Below, piece after piece: positions 11,978 through 24,287 of a stretch of DNA of 64,000 nt. The notes beneath the pieces were generated by a model. The model saw only the letters and a program-made list of their open reading frames with translations, searched no databases and had not been told where the DNA came from. The stretch covers positions 994,862 to 1,058,861 of the forward strand of contig BCIA01000004.1 in assembly GCA_001599815.1 (NCBI GenBank), in the 5' to 3' direction. Position numbers and translations under genes: made by a program. Numbering within the stretch: position 1 is the first letter of the stretch; each line of letters opens with the position of its first letter. This DNA is from Furcasterigmium furcatum. Taxonomy: Eukaryota > Ascomycota > Sordariomycetes > Glomerellales > Plectosphaerellaceae.

Positions 11978-14900
11978 TCTCAGATGGACATGGGATTTGT
12001 CAACCGCCAAAGTTCGGACTTGCGGAGGCGTCCGGAGAGATTAGGTGCAAGTCGGATCCGACAGGCGTGACCGGCACACTGAGATCAGGGGTTGAGGATG
12101 GAATTGACGCCGGGTTACCGCGAGGCTCTGCAGAACCGACGGAAGTCTCACAACGACGGGCGTGGTCGAAGTGTGGGCTGACGCGAGGTTCGTTCTTCGC
12201 GGTGAAAATGGAACGAGAGTGATGACAGGAGGTTGTCCACGGGATGGACCTGTCAAAACAAATGCCGCTGGGTCGTAGATAGGAAGTGCCGGTCGATTGG
12301 CGGGCGCGTGCTGGCTGTGTTGCGACGGTTGTTCCTGGTGAGTGACAGAAACCCGAAAGACGCGGGTCAAGGTCGCTGTTGAGGGCGCGGAAGGAGAAAA
12401 AGGAAGGCAAACGAGGGCAGGGGTTGGGAAGGATTATTGAGACTCGAAGTTGAGCGAAAGACGGACTCTCAACACGCACAGCGATGCGGAAGGAGAGGAG
12501 GAAGGGGGGTTGCAAGGGGAGGGAGAAGAGAGGTTCGCACGAGGTTGGACGAAGATGCGGTGGCTGCCCCCTGCTGCTTTGCTTGTGTCAGAGCGGACGG
12601 AGTTGGAATAGGGGAAGAGGTTAGGTGGGAGTTGGGAGGGAAGGGGGTGGTGGGCGAGCGCCGAAAAAGGGAGGCTTGGCGCTTCCCGCTGCGCCTGCCT
12701 GCGGAAGGTACATCTGACAGGTACACGGGCGCGAGGCAGGAGCAGGCTGGCATCAATGTATCACAGGCGCCAAAGGTACATCACTAGTCGTTTTTTGAAC
12801 ACAGGCCCGTCTCTGGCTACCATGCTGCGTGGCTGTGGTACAGCAGGCATTCCCTCTGTGTCGGACCTGTCAGGGGAACGCTACAGCCGGGAAAAGGAGA
12901 AGTCCAGATGGACAGGGGTCAATCAGGGGCAGACAAACCAGGCCAAAGCAACAAAAAGCCGGGCGGGAGGCACCAAGTGGGCATGGGAATTCAGGTTTTC
13001 GCTGGGGAGGTGCGGGTCACGTAAGCATCTGTGGACACGGCCATTGGATGGCGCTGGGCGTGGCTGGAGTGCCCGAGACCCGAAGAGCTCCAGTCGTCAG
13101 TGACGCAGGGGGTTGGCCCGGTGGCAGATGCAGCGGCTCCATTGGTCGCAGCGCCGAAAGTCCACTGTTTGAGACTCGCTGAAAGGAGCGAACCCAGTGC
13201 TGGAAGGCTCGGCCCTGAACCGGGGCGGGAACTTGGAGGATCATGGCCCCGCCCGCCAGGCACCGTCTCCACACTGTGGGTGCCGCCTGGAATTGTCGAA
13301 CGCGCCAAGTGGACTTGTGAGGACGCGTTTTTTTCTTCGCCTCCAGTTCTCTCCCTGTCAGTGCCTCGAGTTGGACGTTGTCATCACAGACTTTCCGCTC
13401 TGCATGAGATCATCGTACTTGGACTGTTTGTCCGACTGGACCGCGTTGCGACCTCACCTGGCGCCACAGAGCGGTCGCCCGTCACGATTGCCATGTCGGT
13501 CGGCCGGGGCGGATGGCCAGCTCTCCGGATCATGTCCTTCACCACCAACACGAACGGGCGGGTTTTCCCACCCTAAATAGAAAGAAGAAGCCAATGATCG
13601 GGGCATGGCAACAAGGATGCTTGGATGCCCATCACGATCGATGACGATCCTGGCCCACCACCTTGAAAATTAGCATCCGGCATCCGTGGAAAACCGTCCC
13701 GCCTCGCACGGTACGAAGGTCCAGGGCCAGCCCCTGAGAGGGAGGACGGGAACAGGAACAGGCTGAGGCAAGCTTCTTATCTCCCGGCGGCCCCGGAGAT
13801 TGTTCGAGATGCAAGAGGCAAGCTCTCGCAGCAACCGGCCATTGAGAGTGGGCTGCAATGCACAGAATAGGCGACGTTACGCATCTTGGCATCCCATCAT
13901 CCCCCATCCAGCGCGGTCATGGTGAATACGAACCACTTTGCTGCTTGAATGTCTGCCTGCAGGTGTGCCCCCAGCTTCCCTGGAAGCCACTCAGCTTCGC
14001 CACAAAATGGTTCGTTGCTGGCAGTCTCCGGTGCGCAAATACGAGGATGATCGCCCCAACAGGACGCCGCGTCGTTTGCCACTCACACGCAGACAAGCTG
14101 GCAACTGTCCATCGACAGTTCATTGGAAGCTCGACAGCTCAAGCGATTGACCAATGCCGTGCAGTCCCCCGCAGAGGTTCCCAAGGCCAGCCATCGTCTC
14201 GACTCTAAAGCTGCTGAACCAAGAAGAATCAATCTCTGGAACAAAGAGTTCAGGCCAGGTCGCCCCTAGCATTGCGGGAGTACGCGACACGATGCGCTAC
14301 CGGCAACTTTGTGTCTCTAGTGCGATGCCGACTTGAAAGGCTGAGATGTTGTTCTCGATGGAGGATGCCAATGCCGTCCCAACCCCAACTCCAGGCAATG
14401 CGCTTGTCGTCTGATACAAACCCGCGACGAGGATGATCTTGCGCCCCGGGATCTTGCTGCACCCTGAGACTCGCTTAGCCTGGCATTGGCCAGCATGAAT
14501 CGGTTGACAGCACTGCCTGTTCATGTTGCATATGTATGTACAGTACATACAGCCATGTTGGTCTGATGTTGGCTCATTTTATTGAGTGGCGAGCCACGAG
14601 TCCGACAATGCAGGCAAGACAGTCTCTATTTCAGCCCTTAACCCTCGAGTGAATCCGAGGTTCTCGAGCTTCGATGTTGTCAAAAAGGGACCACTATGTT
14701 TCCCTGGGAAGCAAGAGAATTCGCCCCCAGCACATATGTTATGGAGTTTACCAACTTCCAATGTCCATGTTCAATATTCAGCATCTCAGTAAGGAGTCTT
14801 GGAAACTCGATGACCCGGAATGGGCGGGTGGAATGCATGTGGGGCCGCCCCGAGAGCCGCAAGCGGCCACTCCCGGCGGTTGCCCCGTGCAACGAACGCC

Positions 14901-15095
14901 GCACGGGACCTCACATGTCACTTCAATCTCCATGCCCAATTGATTGAATGAACACACATTCAACAGCAACAGCTATTATTAGCAGAGGCTTTCACAAACG
15001 TCCAGTACCTCACTGCAAGCTCGAACAGCTCGAACTCTACGCCTCTGGCCCTGACAACAACGATAAAAAGGCCATAATATTGGACGACAACAATT
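11978..15095. other. long intergenic/regulatory region upstream of FKS1 and the SprT gene
   Basis: About 3.1 kb without a supportable gene. The part next to FKS1 (12.0-12.75 kb) is pyrimidine-rich on the minus strand, as in strong fungal promoters and leaders. Several open frames of 60-180 codons overlap on both strands with no recognisable domain. A perfect inverted repeat, GTATGTAC-a-GTACATAC, lies at 14534-14550. FKS1 and the SprT gene are divergent, so the stretch probably holds both promoters. Confidence 0.6.
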
Positions 15096-16919
15096 ATGGC
15101 TATCGATTGGGCATCTAGCGACGATGAAGAGTTCCCCGACCTGGACGTGGTCATGGCACGGGTGAAAGCAAGCAAGGCCAGCGAAGCAGAGGCTGTGCCA
15201 TCTCGGAGACCGCCACGATCACGGGCAATGGCATCCAGCCGAAGGAGTCCATCACCAGAGTGTTCGGGGAAATCGTCAGGCGAAGATGAGGGTGTGGCGA
15301 GAGGCCAACCAAAATCAACAGCAGTTGTCCGTCGCAGGAAACTGGGGCCAAGGACAGACAACTCCTTGCTGAAGCCAACGGAGGAAGAGGGTGGAAAGGG
15401 CGTGGACGTCGAAGTGAGCAAGGCCACCAAGCAGCCCAGCGTAAACATTCGACAAATACGGCCAACAAAGGGAAGGCCGTCAACGTCAGACGAGGAAGAT
15501 GGAAATATTCACAGCCACAACGACTCACAGGACGACGGACTTTCAGATTTCATCGTGTACACAGACGACGACTCGGATCTTTCCAGCACCCCGCCGCCCC
15601 AGTCGCGGGCTTCTCGGCCCAAAAGAGAGACTCACAGGGGCGCCGACAAGCCGACTCAGAAAGTTCATGAGATAACTCCCCAAAAGAAGGCATCGAAGCA
15701 TCCTGTCAAAAAGACAAAACGGATTGTCTTGAACAGAGCATTCTCGAGAGAGCTCACTGCCCCGATAGACGATGCAGTCACCGACTCTCTGGCCCGTCTG
15801 GACATTGCCGTATCGCAATCTGAGCGGATGGAAACACCACCTCTGACGCCACCAAAGCCCATCTCACAGACGAAAACCCTCGTGTCACCGCAGAAACTGC
15901 CCGGCGTCCCAAAGACACCACACCGGCCCAGCATGGACCTGTTCTGGGACCAGGAATTCTTCAACGAGTGGAATGAGGAGCATTCTCCCCGCAAGCTCTT
16001 CCTACCAAAAGTCGACAAGAGCCCGGCGAAAAGCCCAGCCAAGGGCCAAGAGGAGAAAGCAAAGATCATGTCGGACAAGGCAGCCAGGAAGCTCTTCGAA
16101 GCCCGGAAACACAAGCTCGCCGAGTCCTTCCTCCACGAGCTCGACAACACCATCACGGACGGACAGATCCACGACCTGGCAGCATCAACCGGCGGCGTCC
16201 AGATCAACTGGTCCAAGACCCTCAACACCACAGCCGGCCGGGCGAACTGGAAGCGCGAGACGATTCGCACCAAGGGGGATCCGCCCGAGACCCGGAAACA
16301 ACACCACCACGCCTCTATCGAGCTCGCAGAGAAAGTCATCAGCGATGAGAACCGACTCCTCAACGTCCTGGCCCACGAGTTCTGCCATCTTGCCAACTTC
16401 ATGATCACGGGGATGACGACCAACCCGCACGGCAAGGAGTTCAAGGCCTGGGCGTCCAAGGTGTCTCGTGCGTTTGCCGACCGCGACATCGAGGTCACCA
16501 CCAAGCACTCCTATGAAATCGACTTCAAGTACGTCTGGACCTGTGGCGCGTGCGGGCTCGAGTACAAGCGGCACTCAAAGAGCATTAACCCGGACCGCCA
16601 CCGCTGCGGCGCCTGCAAGGGATCGCTGGAGCAGACCCGGCCTGTGCCGAGGGGCACGAAAGCTGCGGGCGTGGCAAGCAAGGGGGCTGCCTCGGCACAG
16701 GGGTCAGAAGCCAAGAAGAAGGAGCCGACAGAGTATCAGCGCTTCGTGAAGGAGCAGATGCGTATCGTCAGGGAGGAGAACCCGGGCAGTCCGCAGAAGG
16801 ACATGATGCGGCTGGTGGCAGAGAAGTGGACGCGCACGCGAGGCGCGAAGAAGGGGGACCGATCGAGGGAGGCGAGCGTCGAGAATGTTGCGAATCAGCT
16901 TGACAACCTGGTCTTGTAG
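15096..16919 (+). CDS. SprT-like zinc metalloprotease with HMG box (GCNA-like)
   Basis: A single exon of 607 residues begins at ATG MAIDWASSDDEEFPDLD. The first half is acidic and serine-rich, likely disordered. About residues 340-510 form a SprT-like protease domain with HEFCH (H427, E428, H431), a downstream NPHGKEF third-ligand region and a zinc ribbon (CGACGLEY...CGACKG). The last 70 residues (TEYQRFVKEQMRIVREENPG...) resemble an HMG box. This order matches GCNA/ACRC-type proteins, which digest DNA-protein crosslinks in the nucleus. The nuclear DNA-repair role is inferred from the family. It has no introns, unlike most neighbours. Its start lies about 3.2 kb from the divergent FKS1. Confidence 0.88.
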   Translation: MAIDWASSDDEEFPDLDVVMARVKASKASEAEAVPSRRPPRSRAMASSRRSPSPECSGKSSGEDEGVARGQPKSTAVVRRRKLGPRTDNSLLKPTEEEGGKGVDVEVSKATKQPSVNIRQIRPTKGRPSTSDEEDGNIHSHNDSQDDGLSDFIVYTDDDSDLSSTPPPQSRASRPKRETHRGADKPTQKVHEITPQKKASKHPVKKTKRIVLNRAFSRELTAPIDDAVTDSLARLDIAVSQSERMETPPLTPPKPISQTKTLVSPQKLPGVPKTPHRPSMDLFWDQEFFNEWNEEHSPRKLFLPKVDKSPAKSPAKGQEEKAKIMSDKAARKLFEARKHKLAESFLHELDNTITDGQIHDLAASTGGVQINWSKTLNTTAGRANWKRETIRTKGDPPETRKQHHHASIELAEKVISDENRLLNVLAHEFCHLANFMITGMTTNPHGKEFKAWASKVSRAFADRDIEVTTKHSYEIDFKYVWTCGACGLEYKRHSKSINPDRHRCGACKGSLEQTRPVPRGTKAAGVASKGAASAQGSEAKKKEPTEYQRFVKEQMRIVREENPGSPQKDMMRLVAEKWTRTRGAKKGDRSREASVENVANQLDNLVL

Positions 16920-17539
16920 AGGCATGAGATGGCGCAGTGTACCGATACCATCATGTACAAATACCTGCCTTTGGGTAGATTTATTGGCACCCTTGGAGAA
17001 GAAGCGCACCCATTTTGTCAATGTGATCTATTGCAAGTGAGGAGACCATGACCCGCAAGGCAGCTTCATAAGATGACCCAGGCACTTATTATTGGGCTGC
17101 TGAACAGTTTCCTGCTGCTGTTCGTGATCTTTTTTTTATTTCAACTTCACGATAGTCCTCGGAGGCGGGCAGTTAGCTACAGCGAACTGCCTAAGTAGAT
17201 AGTGTTCGGCAGCTCCAAGTTGACGTCTTCACATAACAACACTGCGCCGTTCTCACACCTCACCAATACTCTAACGGGCTTGGGCGATCTATGCACCTGT
17301 GCTGATGACGGGAATCATGGGCGGCTTGCCCCGCGACATGCTGTCTTGATGTAAAGGTGCCCAGACTGACCTGCCCCTGAGTGACCGCTGTGATAATCAA
17401 GCAACAGGATGAAATGCATAACTCTCTCAGGATAAACACGACATCCCAAACGGGGCGGCACAGCCTTTACACAATTCATTTCAATTCGTCTCGTTTCCGT
17501 TTTTTTGTCTATCTTCCACTGGCGGTACATCTACCACCC
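16920..17539. other. convergent 3' flanks of SprT gene and VAS1
   Basis: A 620-bp stretch between two convergent genes. It has a T-run at 17131-17138 and AT-richer sequence typical of 3' UTRs. No gene seen. Confidence 0.6.
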
Positions 17540-20500
17540 TCACGCGGAAATCTTCATCTTCTCAAACTGCTCGATCGTCTTCTCGTAATTCGCCACGGCC
17601 GCCTGCGAGTCCGCCAGCTTCTTCTTCTCCGCCGCCAGCACGACCTCGCTGACCTTCTCCTCGAAGCCCTCCTTGGCCATGGCCTCCTCCTGCTTCTTCA
17701 CGGCGACCTGGCTCTTCTGCAGCTTGCCCTGGACCTTCTTGATCTCGGCGTCGATGTTGGTCAGCCGCGAGCCGAGCTCGAGCAGCACGGACAGGTCCGA
17801 CGTGAGCACGTAGACGGCGCAGCCGGCGGGGATGGCGCCTTCGCCTGCGTCGGGGCCGACGACCTGGAGGTCGCTGAGGCCCTTGCCAGAGAGGGTCTTG
17901 ATGGACTGGAGCTGCTCGTTGATGTTGGCGAGGCTCTCCGCCGTGTTGGCGCTGATGAAGGCGCGGCCGTCGGAGCGGACGTTGTACTCGGACAGCAGCG
18001 AGCGGATGCCCTGGGCACACATCATGCCGAGCTCGTAATCCTTTGCCTCGGCATCGAACTCGAGGGCGGTGTCGTACTCGGGGTACGACGAGAGCATGAT
18101 CGTCTCCGTCTTGTCTCCCGCGACCTTGGGCAGCCTCTGCCACAGCTCCTCGGTAATGAAGGGCATGATGGGGTGCATCAGGCGCAGGGCGACGTCTAGC
18201 GCGTGGTACAGGGTCTGCTGGGCGCTGGCCTGCGCCTCGGGGGTGCCATCCGAGAGGATGCTCTTGCTGTTCTCGATGAAGATGTCGCACAGCTCATCGT
18301 AGAAGAACTGGTAGGCATACTGAGAGCACCGAGAGAACTCCCTTGCGGCGAGAGCATCGTTCATGCCCTTGACGGCGGCGTTCATGCGGTGCAGAATCCA
18401 CTTCTCGGGAACGGACAGCTTGGAGGTGTCCAGCTTGGCCACGGGGGCAAATCCTTCAGGGAGACGGCCGAGGACGTATTTGCTGGCCTGCCAGATCTTG
18501 TTGCAGAACCTGCGATAGGCGTGCATGACCTTGATGTCGAAGCTGATGTCGCCGCCTGATGCATGTTAGTGGGAGAGTTGACCTCGGGGCGTGCGGGGGA
18601 CTTACCGCCGGTGGTGTACGAGAGCAGGGTGAAGCGGAGAGCATCAGCACCGCACTCGGGGATTCCGCCAGGGAATGCCGTCTTCTGGTACTTGGTGGCC
18701 TTGGCAATCTCGTCCTCCTTGAGGTTGCCGACGAACAGCTTGGCGTGCAGAGCGTCCAGCTCGATACCATTGATGATGTCGAGAGGGTCGATAACGTTTC
18801 CGAGCGACTTGCTCATCTTCCTGCCCTCCGAGTCGCGAATCAGACTGTGACAGTACACCTCCGTAAAGGGAACCTTGCCGGTGAGCTTCAAGCTCAGCAT
18901 GATCATGCGGGCAACCCAGAAGAAGAGAATGTCCCAGCCGGTCTCGAGCAGACTTGTGGGGAAGAAGTTCTTGAAGTCGGGGTTCTCGACGTTCGGCCAT
19001 CCCAGCGTCGACATGGGCCAGAGACCGGAGCTGAACCACGTATCCAGACAGTCAGGGTCGCGCTCCAGGGTGAACTTCTGGTTGGGGAACTTCGCCGCAG
19101 CCTTCTGCTGTGCCTCCTCTTCTGTCCTGCCGACGATCCAGACGGCGTCATCGGGCTCGGGACCTTCCTGGCCCTCGAGAACAACGCGGTAGGCGGGGAT
19201 CTGGTGGCCCCACCACAGCTGTCGCGAGATGCACCAGTCGTTGATGGAAGACATCCAGCGACGGTACGACTTGTTGGCGCTCTCGGGGGAGATCTTAACC
19301 TCGCCGGACTCAACGACCTTCAGGGCCTCCTCGCCCATCTCCTTCATCTGGACCCACCACTGGGGCTTGATGATGGGCTCGATGACGTCCTTGGACTTCT
19401 CGCAGAGAGGGATCTTCATGGGGTTGGGCTCCTTCTTGACGAAGAGGCCGAGCTTGGTGAGCTCCTCGACGACGGTATACCTGGCATCGAATCGCCTCTG
19501 TCCCTGGAACTGGCCGGCGTTGGCGTTGAGGGTGCCGTCATCGTTGAGGATGTTGATGAAGTCGAGACCGTGGTTCTTGCCCATCTGATAATCGTTGGGA
19601 TCGTGGGCGGGGGTCAGCTTGACGGCACCGGTACCGAACTCCGGGTCGACGAACTTGTCGTCGGCAACGATCCTGAGACGACGGTCGACGAAGGGGTGCT
19701 TGGCATACTTGCCGATGAGGTGCTGGTAGCGCTTGTCGTCGGGGTGAACGGCGACACCGGTATCGCCAAGCATGGTCTCGGGACGGGTGGTGGCGACCTC
19801 GATGGTCTCCTCGGAGCCCTCGATCTGGTACTTGAAGTGGGTGAGGACACCGAACTCGACCTTTCTCTCGTAGCCGGGGACGGAAAGCATGGTGCGGCCG
19901 GTGATCTCCTTGTTCTCGACCTCCAGGGTGCTGAGGGCGGTGTTGAGGGCGGTGCACCAGTTGACGAGACGGCTGGAGCGGTAGATAAGGCCCTCGTCGT
20001 GCAGGCGGCAGAAGGTCTCGGCGGTGGCGGCGCTGAGGTTCTTGTCCATGGTGAAGGCCTCGCGAGTCCAGTCCATGCTACCGCCCATGAGCTTCTGGGC
20101 ATTGTTGATGCGCTGGTGGTACTCGTTCTTCCACTCCCAGACGATCTTGACGAACTCCTCACGGCCGAGGTCGATACGGGTCTTCTGCTGCTTCTTCCAG
20201 AGCATCTTCTCGACGACGGACTGGGTGGAGATACCGGCGTGGTCGCAGCCGGGGACCCAGAGGGTGGTGTAGCCCTTCATGCGATGCCATCGGATCAGGG
20301 TATCCTGGAGAGAGTTGGCCAGGGCGTGGCCGCAGTGCAGGGCGCCGGTGACGTTGGGAGGCGGCAGGGGGATGACGAAGGAGCCGGCGGCATCAGGGGC
20401 CTGCTTGGAGGCTTCGGGCTTGAAGAAGCCGCTCTTCTCCCACCATTGGTACCAGGCGGCCTCGACGGCGCTGGGGTTGTATGCGGAGAAGTGAGGGTCG

Positions 20501-20924
20501 TCGAAGGAGAAGATGGGCTTCTTGTCGCCCTCGGGGGTCTCGTTCTTGAAGGGAGGGAGGGCGGGGGTGGGTTCGGGCTTGGGCTTGGAGGCCTTTGCAG
20601 GCTGGTCGGGCTTGTCCTGCTTCTGCTTGTTCTGCTTCGCGGCGAACCTGGCCGCCTTCTCAGCAGCCTTCTCGGCCTTGAGCTTCTCCTTGAGCTCTGG
20701 AGGAGGGGCAGAGGTCAGCCGAGGAGTCACTTGGTGGGATGGAGGGGTCAGGGTCGGAGGAGAGGTATACCTTTGGCGGAGGAACTCGAGGGTGCCGCCA
20801 TGTTGGTGGTGAGTGTGAAGGTCCTCACATGCAAAGGCGAAGACCGTGGGAGGAGGATTGAGGGGTTCAGAGGGGCTCGGCCGCGGTGCAAGTTGACGAT
20901 GCGACGGAATGGTGACCACGGCAT
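17540..20924 (-). CDS. VAS1: valyl-tRNA synthetase, cytosolic and probably mitochondrial
   Basis: Exons from the inner ATG are 20801-20771, 20696-18606 and 18555-17540, giving 1,045 residues (introns 74 and 50 nt). It is a class Ia synthetase charging tRNA-Val. The HIGH-type motif is HCGH (H131-H134) and KMSKS spans residues 637-641. The CP1 editing domain lies between them. A C-terminal coiled coil (TNIDAEIKKVQGKLQKSQ...) is typical of ValRS. The N-terminal region is a Lys/Ala/Pro-rich extension. An in-frame ATG at 20924 adds 41 residues (MPWSPFRRIVNLHRG...RTFTLTTN), basic with no acidic residue, like a mitochondrial presequence. The feature is drawn from that ATG. In yeast one VAS1 gene makes both forms by alternative starts; the same is inferred here. 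Confidence 0.96.
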
Positions 20925-22225
20925 ATAGTGACTCGAGGGGGGAGAAAGCGAATGGATGCCCGCTGGGTGTAGGCGAGGCGCGGGGTGAAAAACTGCAGGA
21001 GGATGGGTCACACGCTTGTGGAGGGGCAGAGGGACAGGTCAGGTAGGTACCTCCAATGGATGCCAGAACGAGTGGATGTGAGTCAACGGGCAGCAAGCGG
21101 GCGTGGAAGGTACCTCCATCGCACAGATTTCGGGGTCTCGAGGGGCACTTGTGACGGGCAGGAGCCCGGTGTGGGGGAGCCTCGATACTGCATGCCCATA
21201 GTCCTGTATGCGGTGTATTCCGATACCGCCAACACACCCAGTAGGAGACTGTACCGGCTTGCTTCATCGTCATGCGACCCGTTGCCGTTCAGAGCCTGAG
21301 CCAGCGTTGTGGAAGGAATTGGCTCTTGGCACTGGACCGCTAGTCATGGATGGATCCATTCTGAACCTGCGCATCACCTTGCGCTGCGTCACGGCCGGCG
21401 AGTTTCTTGGACCATCACATCTCTCAGCCTCTCTCTCGTATCCGGCGTGTCCTATTCGCATCCTGCACCCACCGCCTCGGGTTCCCTCCCGTCATCACAT
21501 CACGGCATCCTATTGTATACTCCCTCACCATCATCATCGTACATACATAGCTGTTCAGTTGGTCCCGCCCTACGCCCGAGCGCATTCTCATCCGTCGCAT
21601 CTCACCTCACGGCGTCATCCGCGACTGCGCCGCCACACCCTCTCTCCCCCTCCCTCAGCGAGGCTTACAGCATACCTACTACTGTACAGAAGGTAGTGTT
21701 TCCTCTTCTCTTCATATGCCTATTTCGACCACACTCGAAACATCCCCAACTTCCCCCCGTCTTCCTAAACAGTAAGCTCCTCGCGGTCCCCTCCCTCGAC
21801 TTGTACTCCGGAGTACCCCGCAGCATCTCATTTCGTCTTCCTCTGTTGGTCCTCGCCGGATGCTCAAGCCATCTGCAGGCCCCTGAACCGCCTGCAACTT
21901 GCAGCTCTGGGCACCGCTACATCCGAGTACTTCGCCTTTCCCCGTGGCACACGCTCCCCTCACTCACTCNCCCTCACCGTCGTCCCGCCGCTGCTTCGAT
22001 TTCCTTACTGAGTTGTCTGCAAATGCGCAGCCGAGGAGCACACCCGTCCCTCGTGTCAATATTCGCACACCTCTGCTTTTTACTGCCCATTATATAATAT
22101 CACCGGACCGCAGACTCGAGCTGTACAAAAGTAGGCTGACCAAGTCCAGGGTGCTTTGCGGTGAAGCGTCCAGCTAGACCTCGACATACTCAACATAAGG
22201 ACAGTCGTTGCACAGCTCTCGTTCC
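20925..22225. other. divergent promoter region of VAS1 and the Sec14-like gene
   Basis: About 1.3 kb. The right half (21400-22100) is C/T-rich with CA/CT runs, as in fungal promoters. Base 21970 is an n. Open frames such as 21309-22097 run through the pyrimidine tract and cross the n; they carry no domain and I treat them as chance. Confidence 0.55.
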
Positions 22226-24147
22226 ATGAGATCTGCGCTCAAACGTCCCCTTCAACACACATATTGGCCTTCTCATAGACAACACAGTCATCAATCTCCG
22301 TCGCTTCCGGCCAAGCCGATCAACCATCAGCGCTGCCATCAGACCCACCGCCCGCTCAGCGCAAGGGCGAAATTCCCTGCTCCCAAGCCGCGCAACTCTC
22401 CACGCTTCCTCACGACTGCGCCTGCGCCGCTCCACATAGCCTCAACCTCGCGCTCTCATCGCATTCGTTCAGGGGTAGACCTCTACACCATCTCCGCGGT
22501 CGCCATCCTCCTCTGTCTCGGTTACGGACTCCAGAGCAGCTGGTCTCGCGACGAACCCCAGGAGCCAGAGCCCCCCAGCATCATCACGGGCGAATTCACA
22601 CCCCAAGACATGGCGACCCAAGCACTCCCGGGCCGCCCCGGCAACTTGACAGTAGAGCAGGAGGCAAAGCTTCGACTGCTGTGGTCCAAGGTCCTTAACA
22701 TCTGCGGCGTTGGCGATCCCACCAACTCCGACCCCGGCGCCAACGGAATCAGCCATGCCGCCAGCGGGACCTCCACGCCGTCCACACCGGCCGAGTCGGA
22801 ATCAGGCCTTAAGAAGCGCATGAACTTCTGGAAGAAGTCGTCCTCGAAAACCGAGGAGGCAGCGCCTGCAGACGGCGCCGCCGCCCTCGACGAGAAGTAT
22901 GGCCAGACCCAGGAGTACTTCGACGCCATCGCCACCCTCAAGCCGGAACAGCTGCACAAGGCCATCTGGAACTTGATCAAGTTTGACGACCCCGATGCCA
23001 TGATGCTCCGCTTCCTGAGGGCGCGCAAGTGGGATGTCGACAGGGCGCTGGTCATGATGGTGTCTGCCATGAAGTGGAGGATCACGGAGATGCGCGTCGA
23101 CGAAGACGTCATGGTGAATGGCGAAGAGTACGCCGCTGCCGAGGCCGAGAAGGACCCCAAGGGGTTCATGCGCGACTACATGATGAACTTCCGCTTGGGT
23201 AAGACGTACCTTCACGGCGTGGACAAGGGCGGCCACCCCTTGGCTATCACCCGCGTGCGGCTTCACAAGCCTGGCGAGCTCTCTAACGAGGCGCTCGAGA
23301 GGTACACCATTTTCATCCTGGAGCAGGGCAGGATGACTGTTCGGCCGCCCGTTGATACTGCTGTAGGTCACCAAAGTGAAGCCATGCTTGCGAAGAGACG
23401 TTGGCTGATTATCACGCACAGACCCTCATCTTCGACCTGACCGGGTTCTCCCTGGCCAACATGGACTATGCCCCTCTCAAGTTCGTCATCAAGGCTCTGG
23501 AGGCCAACTACCCCGAGTGTCTCGAGAGTATTCTCGTTCACAAGGCACCCTGGGTCTTCCAAGGTTTGTACTCTGCCGGACCTCTCTCTCACAACCCCAT
23601 CTGACCCCCTCCAGGCATCTGGAAAGTCATCAAGGGCTGGCTCGACCCCGTCGTCGCCAGCAAGATCCACTTCACCAATAACGTCAAGGATCTCGAGGAG
23701 TACATCGACATCAAGAAAATCCCCAAGGAGCTCGAGGGCGAGGAGGACTGGGAGTACACGTACATCGAGCCGGTGCCGGGCGAGAACGACCGCATGAAGG
23801 ACACGGAGACGCGCGACAGGCTGCTCAAGAAGCACGAAGGGGTCATCGCCGAGCACGAGGCGCTCACGAGGCGGTGGATCGCGGCCAAGGGCGTCGAGAC
23901 GGAGGAGGGCAAGGCCATCAAGGCCGAGCGGGCGGAGGTCATGCAGAAGCTCAAGGCGAGCTACTGGGAGCACGACCCGTACACCCGCGCGCGGTCGATC
24001 ATGGACCGCGAGGGGGTGATCAAGCCCGACGGTACGGTGGACTTTTACCCGCCCAAGAAGGCGGCGGCGGCGACGGCCGAGGCGAATGGGAAGGCGAACG
24101 GGCAGGGCGCGCCTGTGACGGAGACGTCGGCGGACGATGTAGACTAG
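22226..24147 (+). CDS. CRAL-TRIO (Sec14-like) lipid transfer protein, Csr1 type
   Basis: Exons 22226-23362, 23422-23563 and 23615-24147 give 603 residues; introns are 59 and 51 nt. The CRAL-TRIO N domain (LRFLRARKWDVDRALVMM, about residues 260-280) is followed by the lipid-binding lobe. Key segments are FRLGKTYLHGVDKGGHPLAI, TLIFDLTGFSLANMDYAPLKF and NYPECLESILVHKAPWVF. The family moves phosphatidylinositol and other lipids between membranes. The first 84 residues are rich in Arg, His, Ser and Pro and are followed by a hydrophobic segment (ISAVAILLCLGYGL), suggesting a membrane anchor or organelle targeting. An alternative ATG at 22610 (residue 129) would omit this. The codon at 22208 is TTG, so 22226 is the first ATG in frame. 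Confidence 0.9.
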
Positions 24148-24287
24148 ATAGCGGTAGGCAACATACATACGGAACGGAGATCCTGTCGGTTTTGCGCATT
24201 TACACGCGGCCGCATTTTTGGATTGATACTCCTGCTGCTACTGCTAAATATTCCTGGGAGGCTACTTTGGTAAAGTCCTGTGCTGCT

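Noticed and set aside
18559..20928. 789-codon plus-strand ORF opposite VAS1
   Set aside because: Gly/Val/Leu-rich composition with no domain, antisense to the ValRS catalytic region; a codon-bias shadow.
21309..22097. 262-codon ORF upstream of the Sec14-like gene
   Set aside because: It runs through a pyrimidine-rich promoter tract and crosses the ambiguous base at 21970. It has Ser/Pro/Leu-rich low complexity only.
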